Origin: Rehmannia glutinosa
Taxonomy: Eukaryota > Streptophyta > Magnoliopsida > Lamiales > Orobanchaceae
DNA length: 64,000 nt
NCBI GenBank assembly: GCA_016081115.2
Contig: CM071932.1
Location: forward strand, 61,070,267 to 61,134,266
Direction: 5' to 3'
Shown: piece by piece, positions 36,801-48,252 of the stretch
Position numbering within the stretch: position 1 is the stretch's first letter
Layout of the letters: each line of letters starts with the position of its first letter
Program-made: the position numbers and the translations under genes
The notes under the pieces: model-generated
Seen by the model: the letters and a program-made list of their open reading frames with translations, nothing else
The model's database searches: none
What the model was told of the DNA's origin: nothing

Positions 36801-39685
36801 TAGCCGTGCTCACCTTTTAACATAGAGCTTCCGGGCAAGATGCATCACCATCACTGCTAGAGTTGCCATAAAACGCCCAATTTACCAGTTGACATGACAC
36901 TAACCTCCCCTTACCAGGGAATTATTTTTTAAAATATAAAATAATAATAACAATAATGAAATGAATATAAATAATATTCAATACCGGATTATCTTCAGAA
37001 TCGTTGAAGCATTTTTGACAGCCTTTAAATCCAAAAGTAAGATTTTAGTAGCAGGAAGGCATTGTGTACTAGAAAGTAAAAGGAGGAGAGAGATGCTAAT
37101 ACTCCCAAGGCATTTTACCCATTGCAGTAAAAATTGCTTCTCCAGCTTGCTTGTAATAAAGGCACAAAGCATCATTGCGCTTCACAAATTAATGTTTCAC
37201 CTTTGCTTGGATGAAGCACCATCTTTTGAATTTGAATAATGCCATAAATAATTCCTTGTGGAAATAAAAGGACATAAGAGAGAACAAAGAAAAACTTTCC
37301 CTCTTAAACAGTATATACTTACCCATTGAAATCTATGATTGGAGAGGTGCCTAGAAACTAGAAACCATCTTAGTATGGAGACAACTCGGAGCCCAGAAGA
37401 GCAGAAGGGGAACAAAACGATTAGCAAAATAACCTAATTCTAATCAAGTGGTCAAATTATACCTGGGAACACTTCGAAACCTGATTTGTCATCCATCATG
37501 ATTCAAGTGAAGAAATGAGGATTATTCTAAACTTGTCAACATGAGCGGCAAAGTTGCAATACAGATTTGATGTACTTTTTGAAACATATTGAGAAAAAGG
37601 AAGGCCATGAAACATAACGATCAAGAAAGTCTGATTAGGTGCTTATTTTTCAAGTCAGTTTGAATGATTACAAGTATATTGTTCTTGGATATGAAAAGGG
37701 ACAGCGATCATTAGGATTATTTTTAAAAAAAAAAAAAGCTAGCAAGATACCACATTTTACGAAAATGAAATAGAATCTTTAAATCGCTTATTACCAAAAC
37801 TAAAAAGATAAACCAAAATTATCTTTTAGTTTAGTTTAGCCACATCAATGTATTCATTAGTATCACATCCCTTTTTCTTTTTGGTTTTGTGTTGTTGGGG
37901 TTGTGGGGTGGGGGTTTCACTAGCCTGAGGAGAATAGCTTTAAGTGTGACGATCGGTAACTTTTGCATAGATTTTCTTCAAGGGACTAAAGGACAGAACA
38001 ACACTACCACAACGCATTGTAAAATTTCTTACCGAACCCAAAAGCTAATAACCCAAGCCCCACAATTGGGGTATTCCGTAATACCTACCCGCTTGATAGG
38101 CCCATAAGCCTCAAACTCCCTTTTGATTCTGCTCTCAGTTGTCTCATAATTCTGAAAAGGAAAAGCATCAAATGAGTAAAGTAGGCAAAATACCATGCAG
38201 TCGCTAGAAAACTGATCATCAATGGAAATGATAACTCACAAGCCTAGCAACAAACAATGTTTTGTATGGATCTCCGGAAATATTTGGATCGTTATTTGGA
38301 TCATCTGCACAGAAAATCACACAATAAGATGAACAACGTTACCAAAACCACAAAAAGAAGATATATCCTAGTTGAAATTTTACCAGTGTAAGTAGAAGCA
38401 TGCTGTGCAAATAAAGAACAATAATTTTCGTTCACTGTGCACCAACAGAGTGTGACCTATATGTATCAAATTATCAATAGATACTAGAAACAACGAAAGC
38501 TATAATCACATTTTTCAAGCTCCTCCGCTACCCTTTTGGCTCCCTCCTCCATCCGTATTTGGTGAATCCTAGCTTTTCTTTCTGCCTGTATACAAAAGCA
38601 AAAATAAAATATATATGTTACATGCACAATAGTTTTCAAAAGAACACGTCATACAATGATAACCTGCATTCTATTTATGAGAGAATCTCAGACATACAGG
38701 CCAACACATTTGCACACACACGCATGGATTTATCCATTTTTCATACACCAAGTCAATGTCAAGCTTGGGGAGACTACAAAATTCCTAATAAGCAAAAGTA
38801 CTGCAAAGAAGAATTTGAGACAGATAAAAGACTTACTGGGGTTTCACCCTTCTGCACAGGAGGAGCGTATTCTGGATTACCAGGCTCGGCAAAATTACTA
38901 ACAAATTGTGCCATCCCTGTGAAACCAAATATAATGGTATACATGCATAGATAGTATAAACAAGATTTTCACTTCACATTGAAGACTTTAGCATAGTGAC
39001 AGCAACCACAGACCTGTATATGAAGGGCACTTCCTCTTCTCAGGAGGTGGTTTGTATTCCAGAGGAGGACGGGGCTCAAACAATTTCAGAAGGTTTGTTG
39101 TTAAACCAGTTGGATGACTCTGACCAATCTGTAGGTTTAGTCCCAAAAGAAAACCGTTATGTTACAGCTTACGAGTAAAACACAGTCCAAGTAGCCCGTT
39201 TATCCCAACGGATAAATGTAAGTACAGAAAAATTGACATAGTGAGATTGTATTTTACTCTTTTCAATCTTAACGTTTGCCCATTATCAGTTTATCACAGG
39301 TACCATACACAACCTGAGTTGATGATAAATCAAAGTTACAACCATGTAATTTCCAGCTAATATTCTCGTATCCTAATTCAAATTAAGTATTACCAAACAC
39401 CAGAGAAGATAAATCATGATACTAGCATATACAAAAAGCAATAAAATACATCAATGCCTTAATTACAACCATCTAATTTACGAGAAATATGGCACCAAAA
39501 CAATGCTCGAACCAAATCAAATAAAAAACAAAACTACAAATCAAGATTGGAGAAAATAGAACGGGATTCAGCATACGAGAAATTACCAATTTGAGTTGCA
39601 TGACATTGGCGCGGTTCTGAGCCTTGGTACGGGCCTGAACGGCGGCGTTTTGGTTGCGCATCATGGCATCGCCGTAGTCCCCCAT
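33888..39685 (-). CDS. U1-70K: U1 small nuclear ribonucleoprotein 70 kDa (U1-70K), ten exons
   Basis: Core U1 snRNP protein that binds stem-loop I of U1 snRNA and takes part in 5' splice-site choice in the nucleus. Exons on -: 39685-39587, 39128-39014, 38916-38837, 38585-38510, 38304-38240, 38151-38089, 36647-36566, 36490-36328, 34945-34886, 34578-33888. All introns are GT-AG, phases agree and the sum is 1,494 nt, giving 497 residues. The N-terminus ([19 protein letters not shown]) and [18 protein letters not shown] match the U1-70K N-domain. The RRM has RNP2 TLFVARL (about 139-145) and RNP1 RGYAFIEF (about 179-186), followed by [20 protein letters not shown]. The last exon is a long Arg-Asp/Arg-Glu/Arg-Ser domain where SR proteins bind. 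Intact throughout. Confidence 0.97.
36648..38088 (-). promoter_or_regulatory. Long sixth intron of U1-70K, inside the RRM
   Basis: 1,441 bp between the RNP2-bearing exons and the RNP1 exon. In Arabidopsis the U1-70K sixth intron (about 0.9 kb) is known to be retained or alternatively used, giving transcripts with a truncated RRM. The same position and unusual length here suggest the conserved regulated intron; no regulation is shown by sequence alone. Confidence 0.6.
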
Positions 39686-41471
39686 CCTTCCGAAAGTTCC
39701 GGTGGATAATTTAGGGTATCAGAAGATAGGATTGGGCGGTGGGAATCACGCTCCGGGGAGCATAAAACGATTGAGGGTTTCTGCGAAAAAAAACTTCGGG
39801 CGCTTAAGTACTAAAGCGGATCTTTCAGTGCTGAATGGGAAGGGTTTTAGCCTGAATATTTTATACCTGTTCCCTTTGCTTTATTTTCAATCCTTTTCAA
39901 ACTAATAATAATAATTAGGGAATATATAGGTTTTCTAAAGTTGAAATACTTAAATTTCTAAAAAATTATAACATTCTTAATATTTTTTTAAAAAAAAGGT
40001 ATAAGTTTTTAAAATAATATATTGAGATTATGTTTTTATAAGAAAAATACAGAAAGAAAATAGTATCTAATAAGCAGTTAGATCCAAATATTAGCAAGTC
40101 ACATCTAAATCAAGGATTATCAACTTTTTTGTGGCAAACAAATTAAGGTTTGGATGATTGAGAATGTAGTGTAATATGAAATTCATGGCACCAGGTGGGC
40201 CACCCACATATATACACCAACATGGGTGTGTGTTTGATCCAAGAGTCATGCACCGATGGGTGGCATAAAACTTACTGGCACGAGGAATTTGGCAATTTCT
40301 TACTTGATAACAGGAAATTTCTTAGGTTCACTAATAGTCTAATACACTGTCTTGTGGCGAATTTGCTTTTTGTGCGTTGTTTTGAAAAAAAATAAGAATT
40401 TATGGAATTCAGTTTTCAAATATTGTAATGTGCAAACCCATTTTTTAACTTGTTTTCCTCTATCAATAGAAGTATAGACCCTTTTTCAAAAAAAAAATAG
40501 AAGTATAGACCCACAGTGGAAATGCTAATATTGGAATACAATCTCATATATCAGAAAAAGGTTTCTTGATATAAATCCATTTAAATCTCTAGAAAAATTC
40601 AGACATAGCACTTTAAAATTTATTCAAAGTTTATTTGCATTTTACATGTTTTATTTTTTCTTTCGTACTATCCTACACCTATTAAAACCTATTAACTTGC
40701 CACCATGAACAGCTTCACAATGGTAGATCATGCTTTGTATATTTCTCAATTAAATACTTTTATCAGAAATCGTAAAGCTTGAATGATTAGGATGTGGGCT
40801 CAAGACTAGTGAAGAGGCTCGGAGGTAGGGCTAAAAATCGAACAAAACTGTTCGATACTCAACTCAATATTAATAATTAAAAGTGTGCCCGTTTCGTTAA
40901 TAGAATGAACCAAACTTAAATATATTTTCTTCATTCGATAAGATATAAAAGTTGACTCGAATTTGACTCGGTTACCAAAATTAATATAATGTGTAAAAAT
41001 ATTTAATTATTTGAGCTCGTTCATGTTCGACTCGTAATAAATAATCTTCTTATAATCGGATAAAAATACTTGCACAAGATGATGGAGAAGAAAACTTTTT
41101 GTGAGGAAGATGTCTACGTTGCTAAAAGAGAAGGACACTACCCTCATAAAAGGGAGAAAACATAATAACAAAGACAAAACAAAGAAATGAATATTCTCTC
41201 TATTCTCTAGTGGAGAATGAGAACGAAAACAATGAATTTTTGGGGCTATGGTTTTGGAGTTGAGAGGAGAAGAAAGTCTGGCTAGTTTTTTTGTTTTTTT
41301 TGTGCATCTTTGATTTTTTTAACCTAAGAAATAATGCATTTTTTAAAATCTAAACCACTATAATAAAATAAGTATTATACCCTAATATAAGTTTAGCTAA
41401 GTTTATAGAGTCTGAGAATGCCCAATTGCCCCAATTCATCCATTTCCGACTCTAAAAGTAAGACTATATAT
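39686..41471. other. U1-70K upstream region and AT-rich intergenic DNA
   Basis: 39686-39900 is the likely U1-70K 5'UTR/promoter. The rest has no supported gene. AATAGAAGTATAGACCC is duplicated around 40468-40512, and 40830-41045 carries TTCGACTCG/GAGCTCGTTC phrases like those of decayed plant DNA transposons. Confidence 0.45.
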
Positions 41472-41526
41472 TACATCTTATCGTCTAATTTTTTTTTTAC
41501 GCTAAAAATAGCTTGTTTATTAATAA

Positions 41527-41887
41527 TCAAGAGTTCAAATCATTGGATACAAGCTCTTTCAGCCACAAAGGAAACATCTCCTTCTCCCAGACAAATGGGA
41601 TGCGAGATAAAGTAGCAAATTTAGCTAAAGAATCTGCAACAGAATTAGTTGTTCGTCGTACATGAATAAAATTAGCATCTGTCATATTGCACAGTAGGTT
41701 GTGGATATCTTGAGTCCTATTATGACAGTAATTATCAGCTTCTCTTCCATCGGTAACTGCTTGTACCGCAAGTAGCGAGTCGCTTGCAATGATGTTTGGG
41801 AAAAAAACCCGCTTTGACACACGTCTCCAATCCTTCTTTCATAGCATATAGTTCACATTCTAGGACAGAATTGGGTTGGTTGACACT
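41527..41887 (-). pseudogene. LINE RNase H-like domain, C-terminal part (separated by insertion)
   Basis: Reads (V)ECELYAMKEGLE, then IIASDSLLAVQAV, FIHVRRTTNSVADSLAKFA and a stop at 41527: the second half of the plant-LINE RNase H (RVT_3). The first half ends at 48253-48257. Reading across the CATAC target site gives one continuous frame (...LAFGM / SVNQPN...), proving that the two belong together. Confidence 0.88.
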
Positions 41888-41892
41888 CATAC

Positions 41893-42327
41893 TGATAAGG
41901 CAGTGAGATCTTAAAGCTACACAGTGAGGTCTTGAAATAGGGTTTGGAGCTCCGGATCCGACCCGGACTAGGGGAATGGGTCTAACTCGAAAAGGTGGAC
42001 CATTGATCTCCCTTACAGCCTAGTACAACTCCACCCCCCAGATGATGACACTTGGCGCAACCACATGTGCCAGGAATATCTATAAATACCATGCTATAGT
42101 AACTTGGTGGTAACTATTCACTCTGCCTCTCTTACCTCTTATTTTCATATTTACTGTCTCTATACCCCCGTACCTCACGAACTCGATCTGACTTAGGCAT
42201 CGGAGGGTCTTAGCCTGGACCACCCCCAGCTAGTCTGACGTGTGTTTATCCGTTTTAGGTCACCTAAGAGCTCGAACCTGATTACCCGAAAGTCCATGAC
42301 CCGAAGGTAATTACCTGATCCAAATCA
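41893..42327 (+). repeat. 5' LTR of the tandem-repeat LTR element
   Basis: 435 bp, TG...CA. Contains CTATAAATACC at about 42080, a good TATA box with transcription start expected about 30 bases on. Confidence 0.93.
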
Positions 42328-42329
42328 GT

Positions 42330-42339
42330 TGGCGCCGTC
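42330..42339 (+). other. Primer binding site, tRNA-Asp type
   Basis: TGGCGCCGTC two bases after the 5' LTR, complementary to the 3' end of tRNA-Asp (with CCA). Confidence 0.8.
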
Positions 42340-42480
42340 TATGGGAAAACTTTTTCCCCTTTACCAAGAAAAGAGGTACGGAAGTATGGAGACCCCAGTT
42401 AAACACATACGAAAAGGGGTACTAGAGACCCCCAAGTAGAGTGAAGGGGTGATGCAACCCGAGTTCCCCTTATCTCAATC

Positions 42481-42858
42481 ATGGCCCAATCTCCCGGAAG
42501 AGGAGAAAGGAGATCCCACCAGGTGATCTCTATGAGGAAGGAAGACTTCGAGAAGTTGGTTAGTGAAATGAGTCAGCAGCTCGTGAGAAAGACATACAAG
42601 GGAAAGGAGTTGCTCGACCCCGACCTGATAGCAGGTTTAAGCGTTAAAGTAGGCAAGGGTCTTCGAAGACCACAAAAGAATTCGAGCTCGAGGGTCCCCA
42701 AGAACCCGAGACTTGAAGAAAATCTCCAGGGTCTCGAAGACCCCAAGTGCACTCGAGCTCGGAGGTCCCCAAGATCCCGAGACTTGAAGAAACCCTCCAG
42801 GGTCTCGAAGATCCCAAGTGAACTCGAGCTCGAGGGTCCCCAAGACCCCGAGACTTGA
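42481..42858 (+). CDS. Short open frame at the start of the tandem-repeat LTR element
   Basis: Begins MAQSPGRGERRSHQVISMRK; residues 1-60 look like the N-terminal leader of a gypsy-type gag (KEDFEKLVSEMSQQLVRK). It then runs into the 72-bp array (KNSSSRVPKNPRLEEN...). No catalytic motif. It may be a degenerate gag leader. Confidence 0.35.
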   Translation: MAQSPGRGERRSHQVISMRKEDFEKLVSEMSQQLVRKTYKGKELLDPDLIAGLSVKVGKGLRRPQKNSSSRVPKNPRLEENLQGLEDPKCTRARRSPRSRDLKKPSRVSKIPSELELEGPQDPET

Positions 42859-44350
42859 ATAAAATCTCCAGGGTCTCGAAAACTCCAAGTGAACTCGAGC
42901 TCGAGGCTCCCCAAGACTCCGAGACTTGAAGAAAATCTCCAGGGTCTCAAAGACCCCAAGAGAACTCGAGCTCTAGGGTCCCCAAGACCCTGAGACTTGA
43001 AGTAAATCTCTAGGGTCTCTAAGGCCCCAAGTGCACTCGAGCTCGGAGGTCCCCAAGACCCCGAGGCTTGAAGAAAATCTCCAGGGTCTCGAAGACTCCA
43101 AAAGGAATTCAAGTTCGAGGGTCCTCAAAACCCCGAGACTTGAAGAAGATCTCAAGGGTCTCGAAGACCCCAAAAAGAAGTCAAGCTCGAGGGTCTTGAA
43201 GACCGCGAGACTTGAAAAAGATCTCAAGGATCTCGAAGACCTCAAAAAGAACTCAAGCTCAAGGGTCCTCGAGAACCCGAGACTTTAAGAAGATCTTAAG
43301 GGTCTGGAAGACCTCAAAAAGAACTCGAGCTTGAGGGTCCTCAAGACACAGAGACTTGAAGAAGATCTCAAGGGTCTCGAAGACCCAAAAAATAACTTAA
43401 GCTCGAGGGTCCTCAAGACACCAAGACTTGAAGAAGATCTCAAGGGTCTCGAAGACCCAAAAAATAACTCAAGCTCGAGGGTCCTCAAGACCCTGAGACT
43501 TGAAGAAAATCTCAATGGTCTGGAAGACCTCAAAAAGATCTCAAGCTCGAGGGTTCTCAAGACCCTGAGACTTGAAAAAGATCTCAAAGGTCTCAAAGAC
43601 CCCAAAAAGAACTCGAGCTCGAGGGTCCTCAAGACCCCGAGATTTGAAGAAGATCTTAAGGGTCTTGAAGACTTCAAAAAGAACTCAAGCTCGAGGGTCC
43701 TCAAGACCCCGAGACTTGAAGAAGACCTCAATGGTCTTGAAGACCCAAAAAAATAACTCAAGTTTGAGGGTCCTCAAGACCCCGAGACTTGAAGAAGATC
43801 TTAAGGGTCTGGAAGACCTCAAAAAGAACTCAAGCTCGAGGGTCCTTAAGACCCTGAGACTTGAAAAAGATCTCAAGGGTCTCAAAGACCCCAAAAAGAA
43901 CTCGAACTCAAGGGTCCTCATGACCCCGAGACTTGAAAAAGATCTCAAGGGTCTTGAAGACCTCAAAAAGAACTCAAGCTCGAGGGTCCTCAAGACCCCG
44001 AGACTTGAAGAAGATCTCAATGGTCTTGAAGACCCAAAAAATAACTCAAGCTCGAGGGTCTTCAAGACCCCGAGACTTAAAGAATATCTTAAGGGTCTCA
44101 AAGACCCCAAAAAATAACTCGAGCTCGAGGGTCCTCTAGACCCCGAGACTTGAAAAAAATCTCAAGGGTCTCGAAGACTCAAAAAATAACTCAAGCTCGA
44201 GGGTCCTCAAGACCCCGAGACTTGAAGAAGTTCTTAAGGGTCTTGAAGACCTCAAAAAGAACTCGAGCTCGAGGGTCCTCAATATCCTGAGACTTGAAGA
44301 AAATCTCAAGAGTCTTGAAGACCCAAGAGAACACAAGCCCAAGGGTCTTT
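42660..44350 (+). repeat. Tandem array 1, 72-bp unit, about 23 copies
   Basis: Unit landmarks: AACTCGAGCTCGAGGGTCC, then AAGACCCCGAGACTTGAAGA, then AGATCTCAAGGGTCTCGAAG. The period is 72 bp (24 codons), so it stays open for over 140 codons on + (for example 43331-43756 and 43572-44117) and on - (43285-43761 and 43685-44110). On + the unit reads SSRVLKTPRLEEDLKGLED. Confidence 0.95.
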
Positions 44351-45600
44351 AAGACCCAAAGACGAGGAGAATCTCAAAGGCCTTAAAGACCTCAGAACAC
44401 AAGATCTTCATAACCAAACATCTTCTGATCCAAGGGTAAAAAAATCACGAGGTCTTAAGATCTCGAGATCCTAAGACATTTATGCCTAAGAAAAAATGTA
44501 CAAGGTCTTGAGACCCAATACCCTAAGGATTTGATCCAAAAAAAAAAACAGTAATAGGCACACAAGGTCTTGAGACCCCAAGACCCCAAGGAGTTGAGCT
44601 CCAAGAATAGGAGAGTGCAAGGTCTTGAGATATTGAGGCATTTCATCCCAATAAAAAAGTCATGTGACGCTGAGAGCCTGAGACCCCGAGGCATTCAAGC
44701 CCAATGAAAATGGTGGCACTAGGTCTTGAGATTCCAAGACCCGAGGTAACAAGAACCAAGCAAAAAGTAGCTCAATATCTTAAGAACTTGAAGCTTTCAT
44801 GCAGTGAAAAAAGGTCATCACGAAGTCTTGAGAGCCTGAGACCCTGAGGCGTTCTAGACCAAGAAAAAGGGCACAAGGTCCAGAGACCCCAAGACTCCAA
44901 AGAGTTGAGGTATACGGAAAAATGGCACCAGGTCTTTAGACTACAAGACTTAAATGGATACAAGATTTTGATTTGGGGAGACCCACTCAAGACCACATGA
45001 TCTAAGGGTCCAAGAACAGTTGAATCATATATTTAGTCTTCAATAAATAAGGTCAAAATGACCCAAAATCCATATGAAAAAAATAAAGTGATGTAATGAC
45101 CCAAAAATCCATCCGAAAAAAGAAAGGCCAAATAAAATATTTCAGAACGGTCTTTAGATCCCAAGACCCCTAGCCTTGAAGGCCAATCAAAAGATTTCAG
45201 AAAGTTCCCTAGACCCTAAAACCCGTAGTCTTAAAAATTAAGAAGTTTCAGAAGAGTTCTCTGGACCCCGAAACCTATTAGCCCTGAAAGGCCAATTAAA
45301 AGGTTTCAGAGAGGTCCCTAGATCCTGAAACCCTTAGTCCTGGAAATTAAAAGGTTTCAGAGAGGTCCCTGGACCCCCAAACCTCTTAGCCTTGAAAGGT
45401 TAAATAAAATATTTCAGAAAGGTCTCTAGATCCCGAGACCCCCTAGCCTTAATAGTCAAATCAAGAGGTTTTAGAGAGGTCTTTGGACCCCAGTATCTCT
45501 TCTTATAAAATAGGCATATAGCCATTGAATTTGCTTTATAAACCCAATTTTTGTTAAAAGTTATAGAGGTCAAGAATTACAAGACCTAAACTCATATAGC
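44351..45600 (+). repeat. Diverged middle array of the LTR element
   Basis: Repeats of CAAGGTCTTGAGACCC-like phrases (to about 44960), then five to six copies of an about 67-70-bp unit with TTTCAGAGAGGTCCCTAGA (45130-45490). Same GGTCT...GAGACC theme as array 1 but no open frame. Confidence 0.75.
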
Positions 45601-45779
45601 TAATTATAGGCATTTTTTGTTAAAGGGGTAAGGGGCGCATGCGCGCAAGTTGATATCCTTTAACCTCGTATTTTGTTACTAGGAGATCAAGATGATAACT
45701 CCCTTAAGATGGAAATCGAAATGATGTACATAGTCATGGTTGATACTGTGTTTGTGTGAAAGATTCATCCCAGAGAGCT

Positions 45780-47480
45780 CCAGCTCAAGGATCCGCTAGA
45801 TCCCAAGACTCAATATATATATATATATAAAGGGTCTCAAGTGACCCCCTCAGCTCACAAGTGAGATCTCAAGATCTCAATAACTTGTGCGAAAATAAAA
45901 GAGGGATCCCAAGTGAACCCCCAGCTCGCAAGTGAGATCTCAAGATCTTAATAACTTGTGTGAAAATAAAAGAGGGATCCCAAGTGATCCCCCAGCTCGC
46001 AAGTGAGATCTCAAAATCTCAATAACTTGTGCGAAAATAAAAGAGGGATCCCAAGTGAACCCCGAGCTCGCAAGTGAGATCTCAAGATCTTAATAACTTG
46101 TGTGAAAATAAAAGAGGGATCCCAAGTGATCCCCCGGCTCAAAGTGAGATCGAAATAACTTGTGCGAAAGTAAAAGAGGGATCCCAAATGATCCCCAGCT
46201 CAAATCGAGATCTCAAGATCTCAATAACTTGTGCGAAAATAAAATAGGGATCCCAAGTGATCCCCAGGCTCGCAAGTGAGATCTCAAGATCTCAATAGCT
46301 TGTGCCAAAGTAATAGAGGGATCCCAAGTGATCCCCCAGCTCGCAAGTGAGATCTCAAGATCTCAATTACTTGTGTGAATGTAAAAGAAGGATCCCAAGT
46401 GATCCCCCAGCTCACAAGTGAGATCTCAAGATCTCAATAAAAATAAAAGTGTGAAAATAAAAGAGGGGATCCCAAGATCTGATACCGAAAATAAAAAAGG
46501 GATCCCAGTGGGATCTCAAGATCTCAATAACTTGTGCGAAAATAAAAGAGGGATCCCAAGGGATCCTTCAGCTCAATAACCTGTGCAAAATAAAGGAGGG
46601 ATCCCAAGTGACCACCCAGCTCGCACGTGAGATCTCAAGATCTCAATAACTTGTGCGAAAATAAAGGAGGGATCCCAAGTTATCCCCCAGCTCGCAAGTG
46701 TGATATCAAGATCTCAATAGCTTGTGCAAAAATAAAAGAGGGATCACTAGCAGCTCGCAAGTGAGATCTCAAGATCTCTATAACTTGTGTGAAAATAAAA
46801 GAGGGATCCCAAGTAATCCCCCAACTCGCAAGTGAGATCTCAAGATCTCAATAACTTGTGCGAAAATAAAAGAGGGATCCCAAATGATCCCCCAGCTCGC
46901 AAGTGAGATCTCAAGATCTCAATAACTTGTGCGAAAATAAAAGAGGGATCCCAAGTGATCCCCCAGCTCAATAACTTGTGCGAAATAAAAGAGGGATCCC
47001 AAGTGATTCCCCAGCTCGCAAGTGAGATCTCAAGATCTCAATAACTTGTGCGAAAATAAAGGAGGGATCCCAAGTGATCCCCCAGCTCGCAAGTGAGATC
47101 TCAAGATCTCAATAACTTGTGCGAAAATAAAAGAGGGATCCCAAGTGATCCCCCAGCTCGCACGTGAGATCTCAAGATCTCAATAACTTGTGCGAAAATA
47201 AAGGAGGGTGCCAAAGTGATCCCCCAGCTCGCAAGTGAGATCTCAAGATCTCAATAACTTGTGCGAAAATAAAGGAGGGATCTCAAGTGATCCCCCATCT
47301 CGCACGTGAGATCTCAAGATCGCAATAACTTGTGCGAAAATAAAGTAGGGATCCCAAGTGATCCCCCAACTCGCAAGTGAGATCTCAAGATCTCAATAAT
47401 TTGTGCAAAAATAAAAGAGGGATCCCAATTGCTCCCCAGCTCGTAAGTGAGATCTCAAGATCTCAAGTGACCCTCAATTC
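45780..47480 (+). repeat. Tandem array 2, 71-bp unit, about 24 copies
   Basis: Unit landmarks: GAGGGATCCCAAGTGATCCC, CCAGCTCGCAAGTGAGATCT, CAAGATCTCAATAACTTGTG, then CGAAAATAAAA. It contains nested palindromes (GGGATCCC, GAGATCTC, AGATCT). Some units are shortened by internal deletion (about 46135-46160, 46440-46620, 46960-46990). Confidence 0.95.
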
Positions 47481-47816
47481 TCAAAAGAGATCTCTAAAAC
47501 TGCATAAAAATAAAAAGGGGACCCAAGTAACCCATTGGCTCGCAAATAAGACCTCAATAACTCGTGACCTGGAGAAGGAAGGCTCGAGCAAGGCACACAA
47601 AAAAAGGTGATCCAAACTTCGAGCCCTGAGGGTCTCGACCTCGATCTAGGGTCCAACCTGGGAAAGAGAGAACCGCCATCTTGATCTCGACCTCAAGCTC
47701 GGAAGTGACCCTGGCCCCTTTAAACTACGAAAGAAAGGTTAACGACATTGTCCCCCACCTCGAGCTCTGTAAAATGACCTCGAGCCCTCAGAAAACCTCG
47801 TGAACCGGGGGAATAA

Positions 47817-48252
47817 TGATAAGGCAGTGAGATCTTAAAGCTACACGGTGAGGTCTTGAAATAGGGTTTGGAGATCCGGATCCGACCCGAACTGGGGGAA
47901 TGGGTCTAACCCGAAAAGGTGGACCATTGATCTCCCTGACAGCCTAGTACAACTCCACCCCCGCAGATGATGACACTTGGCGCAACCACATGTGCCAGGA
48001 ATATCTATAAATACCATGCTATAGTAACTTGATGGTAACTATTCACTCTGCCTCTCTGACCTCTTATTTTCATATTTACTGTCTCTATACCCCCGTACCT
48101 CACAAACTCGATCTGACTTAGGCATCGGAGGGTCTTAGCCGGGACCACCCCCGGCTAGCCTGGCGTGTGTTTATCCGTTTCAGGTCACCTAAGAGCTCGA
48201 ACCTGATTACCCAAAAGTCCGTGACCCGAAGGTAATTACCTGATCCAAATCA
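47817..48252 (+). repeat. 3' LTR of the tandem-repeat LTR element
   Basis: 436 bp, about 10-15 differences from the 5' LTR by eye; followed by TSD CATAC. Confidence 0.93.

Larger units (their letters stand above)
41893..48252 (+). mobile_element. Non-autonomous LTR retrotransposon with internal tandem repeats, 6.36 kb
   Basis: LTRs 41893-42327 (435 bp) and 47817-48252 (436 bp) start TGATAAGGC and end CAAATCA, with TSD CATAC (41888-41892 and 48253-48257). The PBS TGGCGCCGTC at 42330-42339 is complementary to a tRNA-Asp 3' end, and a polypurine GGGGGAATAA precedes the right LTR. I recognise no pol domain. The inside is three tandem-repeat arrays plus a short open frame at its start. It resembles LARD/TR-GAG-like elements and must use enzymes from a relative. 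The LTR phrase ACTTAGGCATCGGAGGGTC recurs in the LTR at 61838-62460. The LTRs are nearly identical, so insertion is recent. Confidence 0.93.

Noticed and set aside
43285..44110. Minus-strand proteins of Ser/Leu/Arg-rich repeats as real genes
   Set aside because: They mirror the + strand array; a 72-bp period keeps any stop-free frame open. No start context, exon structure or domain supports them.
42660..47480. CRISPR-like arrays
   Set aside because: The units are contiguous 71-72-bp tandem repeats without unique spacers, inside an LTR element of a plant genome.
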